64,000 bases of DNA from Achromobacter insuavis (GCF_902859645.1 NZ_CADIJR010000001.1:248001-312000), one strand, 5' to 3'. Positions 1-9,585 are shown, counted from the first letter of the stretch. Numbers and translations are program-made. Notes: generated from the sequence alone by a model not told the origin.

Positions 1-2
1 AC

Positions 3-1022
<1,020 letters not shown>

Positions 1023-1069
1023 TTCCGGTTTCCGCGCGGGGTTTGCGCCCCGCGCGCACCGGCCGAAAG

Positions 1070-1099
1070 CGGCATGCCTCGCGAGGGCATGCCGTTTTT
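1070..1099 (+). terminator. Rho-independent terminator after ilvC
   Basis: CGGCATGCC, a short TCGCGA-type loop and GGCATGCCG form a near-perfect stem followed by TTTTTA. It lies about 50 bases after the ilvC stop. A second GC hairpin without a T-tract (about 1034-1056) precedes it. Confidence 0.85.
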
Positions 1100-1257
1100 A
1101 TTTGCGCAGAAAGTGCGCGAAGGCGGGCGCGCCGCCGGGGCGCGGGCGGGCTTTTCGCGCCGGCGGGGCCGGATCGCGGCGGGCATGCCCCTTGCTGCGG
1201 CCCGTTGTGGGGCCAGATGAGTTAACCTTTCAATGTCTGTCGTAAGTAATTGAGACC

Positions 1258-2031
1258 ATGCCCAATTTTTCCATGCGCGATTCCGAGAACCGCCACCGAA
1301 GCATCTACCTGCTGCCCAACGCATTCACCACCGCGGCGTTGTTCGCGGGGTTCTATGCCGTGGTGCAGGCCATGAACAACCGCTTCGAGGTCGCCGCCAT
1401 CGCCATTTTCGTGGCCATGGTGCTGGACGGCATGGACGGCCGGGTGGCCCGCCTGACCAACACCCAATCGGCCTTCGGCGAGCAATACGACTCGCTGTCC
1501 GACATGACCTCGTTCGGCGTGGCGCCGGCGCTGGTGATGTACGAATGGATCCTGAACGACCTGGGCCGCTGGGGCTGGCTCGCGGCGTTCGTCTACGTGG
1601 CCGGGGCCGCGCTGCGCCTGGCGCGCTTCAATACCAATATCGCGGTGGTCGACAAGCGCTACTTCCAGGGCCTGCCGAGCCCGGCCGCGGCGGCGCTGGT
1701 GGCCGGCTTCGTGTGGCTGGCGGTCGACAACAAGCTGCCGATCCACGACAGTGTGATGGCCTGGGTCGCGTTCACGCTGACCATGTACGCCGGCATCACC
1801 ATGGTGTCCAACGCCCCGTTCTTCAGCGGCAAGAGCTTCGCCCTGGGCCGCAGCGTGCCGTTCTGGGGCATCCTGCTGGTGGTGGCGGTGTTCGTGTTCG
1901 TCTCCAGCGATCCCCCGGTGGTGCTGTTCGGCCTGTTCGTGCTGTACGGCTTTTCGGGCTGGGTCATCTGGGCCTGGCGCTGGAACCGCGCCCGCCGGCT
2001 GCAGCAGGAACGGCGTGGCCAGTCGTCCTGA
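1258..2031 (+). CDS. pssA: CDP-diacylglycerol-serine O-phosphatidyltransferase
   Basis: Inner-membrane enzyme that makes phosphatidylserine from CDP-diacylglycerol and L-serine, the precursor of phosphatidylethanolamine. The CDP-alcohol phosphotransferase signature is complete: D60-G61-x2-A64-R65-x8-G74-x3-D78-x3-D82. Several hydrophobic membrane segments follow, the clearest in the last third (residues about 195-240). The 257-residue length fits the membrane-integral type II PssA, not the E. coli peripheral enzyme. It lies downstream of the ilvC terminator, so it probably has its own promoter in the about 150 bases upstream. A bidirectional terminator follows. The start ATG is the first in frame; ATG at residue 6 is an alternative. 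Confidence 0.95.
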   Translation: MPNFSMRDSENRHRSIYLLPNAFTTAALFAGFYAVVQAMNNRFEVAAIAIFVAMVLDGMDGRVARLTNTQSAFGEQYDSLSDMTSFGVAPALVMYEWILNDLGRWGWLAAFVYVAGAALRLARFNTNIAVVDKRYFQGLPSPAAAALVAGFVWLAVDNKLPIHDSVMAWVAFTLTMYAGITMVSNAPFFSGKSFALGRSVPFWGILLVVAVFVFVSSDPPVVLFGLFVLYGFSGWVIWAWRWNRARRLQQERRGQSS

Positions 2032-2043
2032 TCCGGCGCTGCC

Positions 2044-2077
2044 AAGAAAAAACCCGCCTTTCGGCGGGTTTTTTCTT
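2044..2077. terminator. Bidirectional terminator between pssA and the convergent lipoprotein gene
   Basis: The run AAAAAACCCGCC, loop TTTC and GGCGGGTTTTTT form a symmetric stem with an A-tract on one side and a T-tract on the other. It can therefore end both pssA (plus) and the lipoprotein gene (minus), whose stop codons flank it. Confidence 0.93.
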
Positions 2078-2094
2078 GGGCGGCCCGGGAAGGA

Positions 2095-2613
2095 TCAGCG
2101 CCACATGAAGCGGTCGTCGTCGTACATCGGGTCCGGACCAGGGTGGAAGTGGGTCACCCCGGTGCCGTCGCGTCCCATGTAGACATACATCAGTGAATTC
2201 CAGACGCTGTTCTCCTTGTAGCGGTACGACCAGATGACCTCGCGCTTCTCGCCCAGGCCGGCCTGGTCGATGCGGGCCGGGGGGCCGAACTCGCAGCGCA
2301 CGCGCTCGGGGCTCCATTGGCCTTGCTCCAGCACCTTGAAGTGGGCATCGGTCAGCAGTGGCAGGACGCGGTCGACCCGGCCGTCGGCGCCGACATTGGC
2401 GCCCCAGGCGTATTGGCCCATGGGTTGTTGCGTCCAGATCACGCGGCGGCCGCCGTTGGCTTGCGGGCATTCGAAGTTGGGGCGGCCGAACTGGGCCTGG
2501 ACGTCGGCCAGGGGCGTGCCGGGCGCAACCTGGGCCAGGTTGGCGCAGGCGGCCAGGCTGGCGAGGGCCGCGGCGGCCAGGGTGGTGCGGGCAAGTTTGT
2601 AATAATTTGACAT
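2095..2613 (-). CDS. Outer-membrane lipoprotein with two BamE/SmpA-like modules
   Basis: 172-residue predicted lipoprotein. The N-terminal signal peptide ends in the lipobox LAAC (C23). Two similar modules follow, each opening with the pattern of the SmpA/OmlA (BamE) fold: APGTPLADVQAQFGRP near residue 30, and ERVRCEFGPPARID near residue 103. Each module then has two or three beta strands. It ends in a His/Asp-rich tail (HFHPGPDPMYDDD). BamE itself is about 110-150 residues with a single module, so this is a paralogue, not bamE. Function is not known; an envelope role is inferred. It is convergent with pssA and divergent from rpsO. Confidence 0.85.
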   Translation of the reverse strand: MSNYYKLARTTLAAAALASLAACANLAQVAPGTPLADVQAQFGRPNFECPQANGGRRVIWTQQPMGQYAWGANVGADGRVDRVLPLLTDAHFKVLEQGQWSPERVRCEFGPPARIDQAGLGEKREVIWSYRYKENSVWNSLMYVYMGRDGTGVTHFHPGPDPMYDDDRFMWR

Positions 2614-2931
2614 GTTGTTGCTCCTGTGGCCTGCCGCCGAGGCGGTGGCGCGACATCCGGCGGCGGGTCGGTGGTGTCACTGGGGTAATTCTAGCGAATC
2701 GGCTATAATCAGCAGGCTTTATCAAGTGTATTGATTTTGCACGATGCTTTGCGCCGGCAACGGGGCTGGACTGGATCGGAATGAAATGGGGCTTTCAGCC
2801 TTGTTTTCCGGCATTGCCAGGGCAGTCTCGAAGCAGCAGTGAGAACGCAACAACGCTTACCGCCGGCAGCGATTTTTTTCCAAACCACGTCAGGGCGCCT
2901 CGGCCCTGTCGCATGTCCGAAGAGGTCATCA
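2614..2931 (+). promoter_or_regulatory. rpsO promoter and leader
   Basis: Gene-free 318 bases between the divergent lipoprotein gene and rpsO. A good -10 hexamer TATAAT lies at 2704-2709; the -35 (around 2681-2686) is weak. That leaves a leader of about 215 bases before the S15 start codon. A long structured leader fits known autogenous translational control of rpsO in other bacteria, but no specific fold is shown here. The stretch next to 2614 must also carry the promoter of the lipoprotein gene. Confidence 0.55.
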
Positions 2932-3201
2932 ATGTCCGTAGCTGACATCAAGAAATCCGATATCGTTGCGCAGTTCCAACGCGCTCAAGGCGATACCGGC
3001 TCCCCCGAAGTTCAGGTGGCTCTGCTCACCGCCCGTATCAACGAGCTGACCGGTCACTTCAAAGAACACATGAAGGACCATCACTCGCGCCGCGGTCTGC
3101 TGCGTATGGTCAGCCGTCGCCGCAAGCTGCTCGACTATCTCAAGGGCCGCAATCCCGATTCGTACCGCGCACTGATCGAAAAACTCGGTCTGCGCAAGTG
3201 A
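2932..3201 (+). CDS. rpsO: 30S ribosomal protein S15
   Basis: 89-residue primary 16S rRNA-binding protein of the small subunit platform. The start [11 protein letters not shown] was chosen because it gives the canonical family length; the frame is open upstream but that extension is not S15-like. The conserved core [17 protein letters not shown] and the H[10 protein letters not shown] motif (around residues 38-50) are intact. It lies directly upstream of pnp, the arrangement known from E. coli and many proteobacteria, where the two are co-transcribed and separated by a processing/termination hairpin. Confidence 0.98.
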   Translation: MSVADIKKSDIVAQFQRAQGDTGSPEVQVALLTARINELTGHFKEHMKDHHSRRGLLRMVSRRRKLLDYLKGRNPDSYRALIEKLGLRK

Positions 3202-3228
3202 TCGACGGGGCTGGCTCCCCATGACGCA

Positions 3229-3275
3229 ACCGTGGTCGGTGCGACGCATGTCGCGACGGCCACGGTTTTTCATTT
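3229..3275 (+). terminator. Hairpin between rpsO and pnp (terminator and/or RNase III site)
   Basis: AACCGTGG ... CCACGGTTTTTC forms the outer stem, with an inner stem GCGAC-GCAT-GTCGC. The extended hairpin ends in a T-tract 17 bases before the pnp start. In E. coli the equivalent spacer holds both an attenuating terminator and the RNase III site used in pnp autoregulation; that role is inferred here. Confidence 0.65.
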
Positions 3276-3291
3276 GTAAGGAATAATCGTC

Positions 3292-5448
3292 ATGTTCAAT
3301 AAAGTGACAAAATCGTTCCAGTACGGCCAGCACACGGTCGTCCTGGAAACTGGCGAAATCGCTCGCCAGGCCTCCGGCGCCGTTGTGGTGTCGATCGAGG
3401 ACACCGTCGTCCTGGCCACTGTCGTGGCCTCCAAGAAGGCCAAGCCCGGCCAGACGTTCTTCCCCCTGACCGTCGACTACATCGAGAAGACCTACGCCGC
3501 GGGCCGCATCCCCGGTGGCTTCTTCAAGCGTGAAGGCAAGCCGTCCGAGAAGGAAACGCTGACCTCGCGCCTGATCGACCGTCCCCTGCGTCCGCTGTTC
3601 CCCGAAGACTTCTACAACGAAGTCCAGGTGGTCATCCACACGCTGTCGGTCAACCCCGAAATCGATCCGGACATCGCCGCCATGATCGGCGCGTCGGCCG
3701 CCCTGGCCATCTCCGGCATCCCCTTCAACGGCCCGATCGGCGCCGCCCGCGTGGGTTACATCGATGGCCAGTACGCCATCAACCCGACCGCGTCGCAGCT
3801 GAAGTCGTCGAAGCTGGACCTGGTGGTCGCCGGTACCGAAAACGCCGTGCTGATGGTGGAATCGGAAGCCGACCAGCTGTCCGAGGAAATCATGCTGGGC
3901 GGCGTGGTCTACGGCCACGAGCAGATGCAGGCCGTCATCAACGCCATCCACGAACTGGTCAAGGACGCCGGCAAGCCCGATTGGGACTGGCAAGCGCCCG
4001 CCAAGGACGAGGCCCTGATCGCCGCCGTGACCGCGGCCGCCCAGGAAGGCCTGAACGCCGCCTACCAGATCCGTGAAAAGCAGGCCCGCACCACCAAGCT
4101 GCGCGAAGTGTCGGCTGACGTGTCGGCCAAGCTGAACGCCGCCGCCGCCGAAAAGGGCGAGCCGGCGCCGGACGCCGTCACCGTCGACAACATCATGTTC
4201 TCGCTGGAATCGGCCATCGTCCGCGGCCAGATCCTGAACGGCGAACCGCGTATCGACGGTCGCGACACCCGCACCGTGCGTCCGATCAGCGTGCGTCTGG
4301 GCGTGCTGCCCCGCGCGCACGGCAGCGCCCTGTTCACCCGTGGTGAAACCCAGGCGCTGGTCGTGGCCACGCTGGGCACCAAGCAGGACGAGCAGATCAT
4401 CGACGCGCTGATGGGCGAGTACCGTGACCGCTTCATGATGCACTACAACATGCCTCCGTTCGCCACCGGCGAAACCGGTCGCATCGGCGTGCCCAAGCGC
4501 CGCGAAATCGGCCACGGCCGCCTGGCCAAGCGCTCGCTGATTCCGCTGCTGCCGGCCCCGGAAGACTTCCAGTACACCATCCGCATCGTGTCGGAAATCA
4601 CCGAGTCCAACGGCTCGTCGTCGATGGCTTCGGTCTGCGGCGGCTCGCTGGCCATGATGGACGCCGGCGTGCCGGTCAAGGATCACGTGGCCGGCGTGGC
4701 CATGGGCCTGATCCTGGACGGCGGCAAGTTCGCCGTGCTGACCGATATCCTGGGTGACGAAGATCACCTGGGCGACATGGACTTCAAGGTTGCGGGCACC
4801 GAAAACGGCGTCACCGCGCTGCAGATGGACATCAAGATCCAGGGCATCACCAAGGAAATCATGCAAGTGGCGCTGGCGCAAGCCCGCGAAGGCCGCCTGC
4901 ACATCCTGGGCAAGATGAAGGAAGCGCTGGACGGTTCGCGCGGCGAGCTGTCGGCTTTCGCCCCGCGCATGCTGACCATCAAGATCAACCCCGAGAAGAT
5001 CCGCGACGTGATCGGCAAGGGCGGCGCCACCATCCGCGCGCTGACCGAAGAGACCGGCACCCAGATCGACATCTCCGACGACGGCACGATCGTGATCGCC
5101 AGCGTCGACGAAGCGCAGGCCAAGGAAGCCCAGCGCCGCATCGTCGAGCTGACCGCCGACGTCGAAGTGGGCCAGATCTACGACGGCTCGGTCCTGCGCC
5201 TGCTGGACTTCGGCGCCATCGTGCAAGTGCTGCCGGGCCGCGACGGCCTGCTGCACATCTCGGAAATCGCCAACTACCGCATCGCCAACATCAACGATGT
5301 GCTGAAGGTCGGCCAGCAAGTCCGCGTCAAGGTCATCGAGGCCGACGACAAGGGCCGCCTGCGCCTGTCCATCAAGGCGATCGGCGGCATCGAGCAGCAG
5401 CAAGCCGCTGCCGAAGCCGCCCCGCAAGCGGAACCGCAAGCCGAATAA
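3292..5448 (+). CDS. pnp: Polyribonucleotide nucleotidyltransferase (PNPase)
   Basis: Phosphorolytic 3'-5' exoribonuclease and RNA-tailing enzyme of the degradosome, acting as a trimer in the cytosol. It has 718 residues, normal family length. It contains two RNase PH-like domains (residues about 10-210 and 320-540) joined by an all-helical segment. The KH domain follows with its GKGG loop at about 575-578, then the S1 domain beginning near residue 626 ([17 protein letters not shown]). It ends in a short Ala/Gln/Glu-rich tail. It follows rpsO after a hairpin and ends before a strong terminator. The ATG is preceded by a TAAGGAA ribosome site. Confidence 0.98.
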   Translation: MFNKVTKSFQYGQHTVVLETGEIARQASGAVVVSIEDTVVLATVVASKKAKPGQTFFPLTVDYIEKTYAAGRIPGGFFKREGKPSEKETLTSRLIDRPLRPLFPEDFYNEVQVVIHTLSVNPEIDPDIAAMIGASAALAISGIPFNGPIGAARVGYIDGQYAINPTASQLKSSKLDLVVAGTENAVLMVESEADQLSEEIMLGGVVYGHEQMQAVINAIHELVKDAGKPDWDWQAPAKDEALIAAVTAAAQEGLNAAYQIREKQARTTKLREVSADVSAKLNAAAAEKGEPAPDAVTVDNIMFSLESAIVRGQILNGEPRIDGRDTRTVRPISVRLGVLPRAHGSALFTRGETQALVVATLGTKQDEQIIDALMGEYRDRFMMHYNMPPFATGETGRIGVPKRREIGHGRLAKRSLIPLLPAPEDFQYTIRIVSEITESNGSSSMASVCGGSLAMMDAGVPVKDHVAGVAMGLILDGGKFAVLTDILGDEDHLGDMDFKVAGTENGVTALQMDIKIQGITKEIMQVALAQAREGRLHILGKMKEALDGSRGELSAFAPRMLTIKINPEKIRDVIGKGGATIRALTEETGTQIDISDDGTIVIASVDEAQAKEAQRRIVELTADVEVGQIYDGSVLRLLDFGAIVQVLPGRDGLLHISEIANYRIANINDVLKVGQQVRVKVIEADDKGRLRLSIKAIGGIEQQQAAAEAAPQAEPQAE

Positions 5449-5469
5449 GGCCTGCCTTTCCCTGCTGAA

Positions 5470-5496
5470 AAACGGCGCCGCGAGGCGCCGTTTTTC
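5470..5496 (+). terminator. Rho-independent terminator after pnp
   Basis: ACGGCGCC, loop GCGA, GGCGCCGT then TTTTCTTT, 22 bases past the pnp stop. Confidence 0.88.
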
Positions 5497-5651
5497 TTTG
5501 GCGCGGTCGCAGGCTGATTCATCTCCTTTCGTCTTCGAATCCCCCGCATCTCCCATCTTCGCGTGCCTTACGGTAAAGTCTTGCGCGTGACACGAGCGTC
5601 GGCGGCGCAAGCCGGCCAGGCGCCAGACAGGGGGATAGGGATGGATCGAGC

Positions 5652-6377
5652 ATGAGGCGATGGCGAGCACCCGCGGCCGCGATGCTGCTGCTCGGGCCGC
5701 TGCTGGCGGGCTGCATGTCGCCGCCGGGGCCGGGCCAGGGATCTCCCAAGGGCGAGAGCATGTCGGCCGACCAGCTGGTCCAGACCGATTTCAACCGCAC
5801 CGTCACGCTTGAAGTGCGCGACAACCTGGCCAGCCTCTACAGCCTGCTGGACAAGCTCTACCGCCGCAATCCGCGCGAATGGCGCAAGACCGGCGCGCCC
5901 GACCACGCGACCGCGGTGGCGCGCGCCCGCCACGCGATCGAGGTGCGCATCCCGCCGGCCGACCTGACCGGCCTGCACGACATCCAGATCCTGGCGGTCT
6001 CGCTCGACCCCAACTACACCGGCGACCGGGTCGGCGCCTTCATCTACGGCCTGGCCGACACCATCATCGCCGCCCACAACGGCAAGACCCGCCTGTACGC
6101 CACCGACGCGCTGGACGGGCAGCGGGTCTACAATGCCGCACGGAACGTCGAGGCGGCGGCCTGGCTGCTGGCGTCGCGCCGCAACAACCGTGGCGAGCCG
6201 TTGCTGCTGGCCAATGAAATGTCGCAGCAGGCCACCAACCTCAGTTTCGAGCGCGAGTTCGGCGCCATCATCGGCCGGCTCGACCTGATCGCCAACCTGC
6301 TTGGCGAGAATTCGCGCCGTATCGGCATCAACTACGCGCAAGGCCTTTTACTCTTCAATTTCCTGCCGGTGCGCTAA
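5652..6377 (+). CDS. Putative lipoprotein of unknown function
   Basis: 241 residues. A basic N-terminus, a hydrophobic stretch and the lipobox LLAGC (Cys21) point to an envelope lipoprotein. The rest is soluble, mixed alpha/beta with no motif I recognise. A conserved-looking central part reads VSLDPNYTGDRVGAFIYGL, followed by a helical C-terminal half. It ends 13 bases before the GTG start of the threonine dehydratase gene, so the two may be co-transcribed, although their products have no obvious link. No function is proposed. Confidence 0.8.
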   Translation: MRRWRAPAAAMLLLGPLLAGCMSPPGPGQGSPKGESMSADQLVQTDFNRTVTLEVRDNLASLYSLLDKLYRRNPREWRKTGAPDHATAVARARHAIEVRIPPADLTGLHDIQILAVSLDPNYTGDRVGAFIYGLADTIIAAHNGKTRLYATDALDGQRVYNAARNVEAAAWLLASRRNNRGEPLLLANEMSQQATNLSFEREFGAIIGRLDLIANLLGENSRRIGINYAQGLLLFNFLPVR

Positions 6378-6390
6378 CGGGATTTCCATC

Positions 6391-7608
6391 GTGATCGATA
6401 TCGCTTCCATCCAGACCGCCCGCGAAAATCTGCGCGGCCAGGTGCTCAAGACCCCGTTCACGCTGTCGCGCACGCTGTCCGACATCTTCGGCGCCGAGAT
6501 CTGGCTGAAATTCGAGAACCTGCAGTTCACCGCCAGCTTCAAGGAGCGCGGCGCGCTCAACCGCATGCTGACGCTGTCTGACGAAGAGCGCCGCGCCGGC
6601 GTGATCGCCGTGTCGGCCGGCAACCACGCGCAGGGCGTGGCCTACCACGCGCAGCGCATGGGCGTGCCCGCCGTGATCGTGATGCCGCGCTTCACGCCGA
6701 CCGTGAAGGTCGCCAACACGCGCCGCTTCGGCGCCGAGGTGGTGCTGGCCGGCGATACCTTCGATGACGCCAAGGCGCATGGCTACGAGCTGGCCAAGCA
6801 GCGCGGGCTCATCATGATCCATCCCTATGACGACGAAGCCGTGATCGCGGGGCAGGGCACGGTGGCGCTGGAAATGCTGGAAGACCAGCCGCAGCTGGAC
6901 ATGCTGGTGATCGCCATCGGCGGCGGCGGCCTGATCTCGGGCATCTCCACCGCAGCCAAGGCGCTCAAGCCCGGCATCGAGATCATCGGGGTGCAGACCG
7001 AACGTTTCCCCGCCATGTACGCCGCGGTCAAGGGCGTGTCGATGCCGCAGGGCCAGTACACCATCGCCGAAGGCATCGCGGTGAAATCGCCGGGCGGGCT
7101 GACGCAGCCCATCGTCAGCCGGCTGGTCGACGACATCGAACTGGTCAGCGAGGCCGACATCGAGCACGCCATCGTGGTGCTGCTGGAAATCGAAAAGACC
7201 GTGGTCGAAGGCGCCGGCGCGGCCGGCCTGGCGGCGCTGCTGCGTGCGCAGGAAGCGGGCAGCGAGCGGTTCAAGGGCAAGCGCATCGGCCTGGTGCTGA
7301 CGGGCGGCAACATCGACCCGCTGATGCTGGGCGAGCTGATCGAGCGCGGCATGGTGCGCGCCGGCCGCCTGGCGCGCATCCGCGTCGACCTGCGCGACCT
7401 GCCGGGCGCGTTGGCCCACGCCACCAAGCTGATCGCCGATGCCCAGGCCAACATCACCGAAGTGCATCACCAGCGCGCGTTCACCTCACTGCCGGTGCGC
7501 AACGTGGAGGTCGACTTCGTGCTGCAGACGCGCGGGCCGGAGCACATCCAGGAAGTCATCGACATCCTCAACGCGGCCGGTTTCGCGGCTAGCAACCACG
7601 ATCATTGA
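6391..7608 (+). CDS. ilvA: Threonine dehydratase (threonine ammonia-lyase), short ACT-type
   Basis: PLP enzyme deaminating L-threonine to 2-oxobutanoate. The start GTG at 6391 (VIDIASIQTARENLRGQ) was chosen because the in-frame upstream extension overlaps the preceding gene and is not family-like. It has 405 residues. The PLP lysine lies in the motif SFKERGALNRM (near residue 53). The glycine-rich phosphate loop GGGGLISGIS lies around residue 190. One C-terminal ACT domain is present (about 330-400). E. coli biosynthetic IlvA is about 510 residues with two ACT modules, so this is the shorter TdcB/IlvA1-like form; whether it is biosynthetic or catabolic cannot be settled from sequence. It is convergent with the PIN gene with only one base between. 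Confidence 0.93.
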   Translation: MIDIASIQTARENLRGQVLKTPFTLSRTLSDIFGAEIWLKFENLQFTASFKERGALNRMLTLSDEERRAGVIAVSAGNHAQGVAYHAQRMGVPAVIVMPRFTPTVKVANTRRFGAEVVLAGDTFDDAKAHGYELAKQRGLIMIHPYDDEAVIAGQGTVALEMLEDQPQLDMLVIAIGGGGLISGISTAAKALKPGIEIIGVQTERFPAMYAAVKGVSMPQGQYTIAEGIAVKSPGGLTQPIVSRLVDDIELVSEADIEHAIVVLLEIEKTVVEGAGAAGLAALLRAQEAGSERFKGKRIGLVLTGGNIDPLMLGELIERGMVRAGRLARIRVDLRDLPGALAHATKLIADAQANITEVHHQRAFTSLPVRNVEVDFVLQTRGPEHIQEVIDILNAAGFAASNHDH

Positions 7609-7609
7609 A

Positions 7610-8224
7610 TTACGCGCCGCCCAGTCGCGGGTCCCGTCCCACTTGGTTCTTGAGCCGGTACAGCCGCTCGCGATGCAGGGTCGCGGCCAGCGGCTCGGGC
7701 TCGCGCCCCAGCGCCACGTAGTCCGCCGGGATCTGCCCGATGGCGTCGCGCATGCGGTCGGCGCCGTCCTGCCACCATTGCGCCAGCATGCGGTCCGGGT
7801 TGTACACGTCCAGGCCCTGGCGGCGCAGCTCCGAGCGGTTGAAATCCTTCAGGTTCCAGGTCAGCACCTGCACCACGGGCGTTTGCGCCAGGCCGCAGCG
7901 GGCGCGGCGCGCCAGGCCGGCGGCGATGACGTGGAAGTCCTTGGGATCGCTGTAGCGCAGGGCTGCTTCGTAGACCTGGGTGTCATGCTCGATGGCCTGC
8001 GGGAAGCGGGCGTTCATCTCGGCCCAGAACTCGGCCATCACCTCGGGCGGGATGTCCCAGATGCGGCAGGCGTTGCGGCGCCATTCCTCGCCGATGCGCT
8101 CGGTCCAGACGGGCTGGAACACGCCGGCCTCGGCCAGGCGCAGCAACAGCCGGCGCAGGATGCCGGACATAAGGACGCAGGCGTCCAGGACGATGAAGGG
8201 CGGGGTAGCGGGCAGGGTGGTCAA
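7610..8224 (-). CDS. PIN-domain protein
   Basis: 204 residues. The N-terminal segment PFIVLDACVLMSG (residues 9-21) carries the first catalytic Asp of PIN nucleases. Further acidic residues appear in the middle (SDPKDFHVIAAGL) and in the LTWNLKDFNRSEL segment, matching the usual order of PIN metal ligands. The family includes VapC ribonuclease toxins of about 130 residues, but this protein is longer. No antitoxin-like gene precedes it; the upstream neighbour, nine bases away on the same strand, is a secreted esterase. A solitary PIN ribonuclease is the best call; toxin activity is unproven. Confidence 0.8.
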   Translation of the reverse strand: MTTLPATPPFIVLDACVLMSGILRRLLLRLAEAGVFQPVWTERIGEEWRRNACRIWDIPPEVMAEFWAEMNARFPQAIEHDTQVYEAALRYSDPKDFHVIAAGLARRARCGLAQTPVVQVLTWNLKDFNRSELRRQGLDVYNPDRMLAQWWQDGADRMRDAIGQIPADYVALGREPEPLAATLHRERLYRLKNQVGRDPRLGGA

Positions 8225-8233
8225 GATCGGGGG

Positions 8234-9166
8234 TCAGCGCCGAGAATCGGGCAGCAGGTATAGCAGGCCCTGCGTGAAGCCGCGAGGCGCGACGGTCAGG
8301 TGGTTTTCGTTGTTCAGGATGTCGACGCGCAGCTTGAGCGACGGATAGCGGCGGGACTTCAGCGCCGCTTCCAATGCCTTCGTGTCCGACACCATGTTGT
8401 AGGTCCTGGCATAGCGGGGATCGCCCTTGCGGACTTCCTCGTATTCGCCGATATACATGTAGACCCGCGCCGGCAGATCCTTGTGGCCGGTGGCATAGGC
8501 GACCTCCCGGCCGAGCATGTAGCGCTTGTCGTACCACAGGGACGGGCTGCCCAGGATGTAGCCCGTGAACAGGCGCGGATCGCTCAGCAGGATCTCGGCG
8601 CCGAGCAGGCCGCCGTAGGAATGCCCGAGGAACAGGCGCCGTTGCTCGTCGGTGCGGTAGCGGCTGGCGATGAACGGCACGACGCCATCGCGCAGATAGG
8701 CGATATAGGCCGCGGATTCGCCGTGAATGTCGGCGGCCGGGGCGTCCTTCGTGCCGGCCGGCGTGGGCGTGTAGTCGCGCCGCCGGCTGTGCATGCCACC
8801 GTCGCCCTTCGCATAGGAAAGACCGACCAGGATGAATTCCTCCACCGCGGGCCCTTCCCCATTCAGGCGCCGCGCGATCTGCCGCACGATCGGGAAGGCA
8901 TAGTCGGCATCGGTGACGTACAGCACCGGATAGCGGCGCTGCGGTTGATCGGCGTAGGAGGGCGGCAGCGCGACGAACACCTGGTAGGCGCGACCGGAGA
9001 CGGGATCGGGCACGTCCCATACCGTGCTGTCGGCCACCTCGTAGGGCTGGCCCGCGCCGCGTTGCCAGAAGGCGGGCTTGGCGGCCGGCGTGTCTTTCGC
9101 GGACGCGCCGCCCGGCCAGCAGGCCGCGGACAGCAACATCAGGGTGAACAATGCGGCAGCTCTCAC
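8234..9166 (-). CDS. Secreted alpha/beta-hydrolase, esterase D/IroE-like
   Basis: 310 residues starting at GTG 9166. This start is preceded by GGAGA at five bases and opens directly into a signal peptide (residues 1-23); longer in-frame extensions run into the tRNA gene and were rejected. The nucleophile elbow GHSYGG places the catalytic Ser at 183 and the likely catalytic His at 289 (NNENHLTVAP). The family contains feruloyl-type esterases and siderophore esterases (IroE, Fes); a periplasmic ester hydrolase is supported, the substrate is not. It begins only 30 bases after the tRNA-Leu(UAA) 3' end with no terminator between. The PIN gene follows after nine bases. Confidence 0.85.
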   Translation of the reverse strand: MRAAALFTLMLLSAACWPGGASAKDTPAAKPAFWQRGAGQPYEVADSTVWDVPDPVSGRAYQVFVALPPSYADQPQRRYPVLYVTDADYAFPIVRQIARRLNGEGPAVEEFILVGLSYAKGDGGMHSRRRDYTPTPAGTKDAPAADIHGESAAYIAYLRDGVVPFIASRYRTDEQRRLFLGHSYGGLLGAEILLSDPRLFTGYILGSPSLWYDKRYMLGREVAYATGHKDLPARVYMYIGEYEEVRKGDPRYARTYNMVSDTKALEAALKSRRYPSLKLRVDILNNENHLTVAPRGFTQGLLYLLPDSRR

Positions 9167-9195
9167 GCAGGTCTCCGGATCAGGGGGGACGGCAA

Positions 9196-9508
9196 TGGTG
9201 CCCGAGACCGGAATCGAACCGGTACGGCCTTGCGGCCGAGGGATTTTCGTACCACTTCGGCTTTCGCCGCCGGCGCGCGGAGCGCCGTTCGTGGTCTGGA
9301 GCACGCCTTCACCATAGCCTTGCGGCCTTAGGTGCCCGCCGTCTGCTCTCTACACCTTCCCGGTTCTTTCGATCCGGGCTTGGCTCGGCGTTGGCTCGGA
9401 ACAAGTCCAGGGCATTCGCCGAGTTTGACGGGCTACACCTCTGGAGTTTCCTCCGGAGGGCTCAAATGGATTCAAGTCCCTTGTGTCTACCAATTTCACC
9501 ACTCGGGC
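9196..9508 (-). tRNA. tRNA-Leu(UAA) interrupted by a group I intron
   Basis: The 5' exon is 9508-9474 (35 nt) and the 3' exon 9247-9196 (52 nt, encoded CCA included). Joined, they give a complete class II tRNA: acceptor GCCCGAG/CTCGGGC, D arm, anticodon stem AGGGA/TCCCT with loop CTTAAAA (anticodon TAA), a long variable arm CGGCCGCAAGGCCGT, and T arm ACCGG-TTCGATT-CCGGT. The 226-nt interruption lies exactly between U34 and A35. That is the site used by the cyanobacterial tRNA-Leu(UAA) group I intron. Without the intron the gene would be the sole UAA-reading leucine tRNA seen here; its splicing may be essential for decoding TTA. Confidence 0.95.
9248..9473 (-). ncRNA. Self-splicing group I intron (IC3-like) in tRNA-Leu(UAA)
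   Basis: 226 nt, no internal ORF. Read on the minus strand it contains a series of blocks nearly identical, from memory, to the Azoarcus tRNA-Ile intron: TCAAACTCGGCGAA, AACGCCGAGCCAAGC, GAAGGTGTAGAGA, AGACGGC, CACCTAAGG, GCTATGGTGAAGGC and TCCAGACCACGAA. P1 can form between the 5' exon end GGGACUU and the guide GAGCCCU (intron nt 11-17), with the expected U-G wobble at the splice site. The last intron base is G (omega-G, position 9248). Blocks corresponding to P3-P8 and the guanosine site are present, so catalytic competence is likely. Subgroup is inferred by resemblance. Confidence 0.93.
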
Positions 9509-9585
9509 ATTGGGGTTCCGACAGGAAACCGCAATGGGATACCTGGTGTGCCGCGCGAGCGCGCTGCGGTATCCGGCGGGCGTGA

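Noticed and set aside
2929-5670. 913-codon open frame on the minus strand opposite pnp
   Set aside because: Antisense shadow of pnp caused by high GC at third positions; its translation is Asp/His/Gln/Arg-rich low complexity with no domain.
7610-8224. VapBC toxin-antitoxin pair
   Set aside because: No antitoxin-like small gene adjacent; the PIN protein is longer than typical VapC.
9196-9508. Broken tRNA-Leu pseudogene
   Set aside because: The exons join into a perfect tRNA and the insert has group I intron features, so it is an intron-containing functional gene and not a pseudogene.
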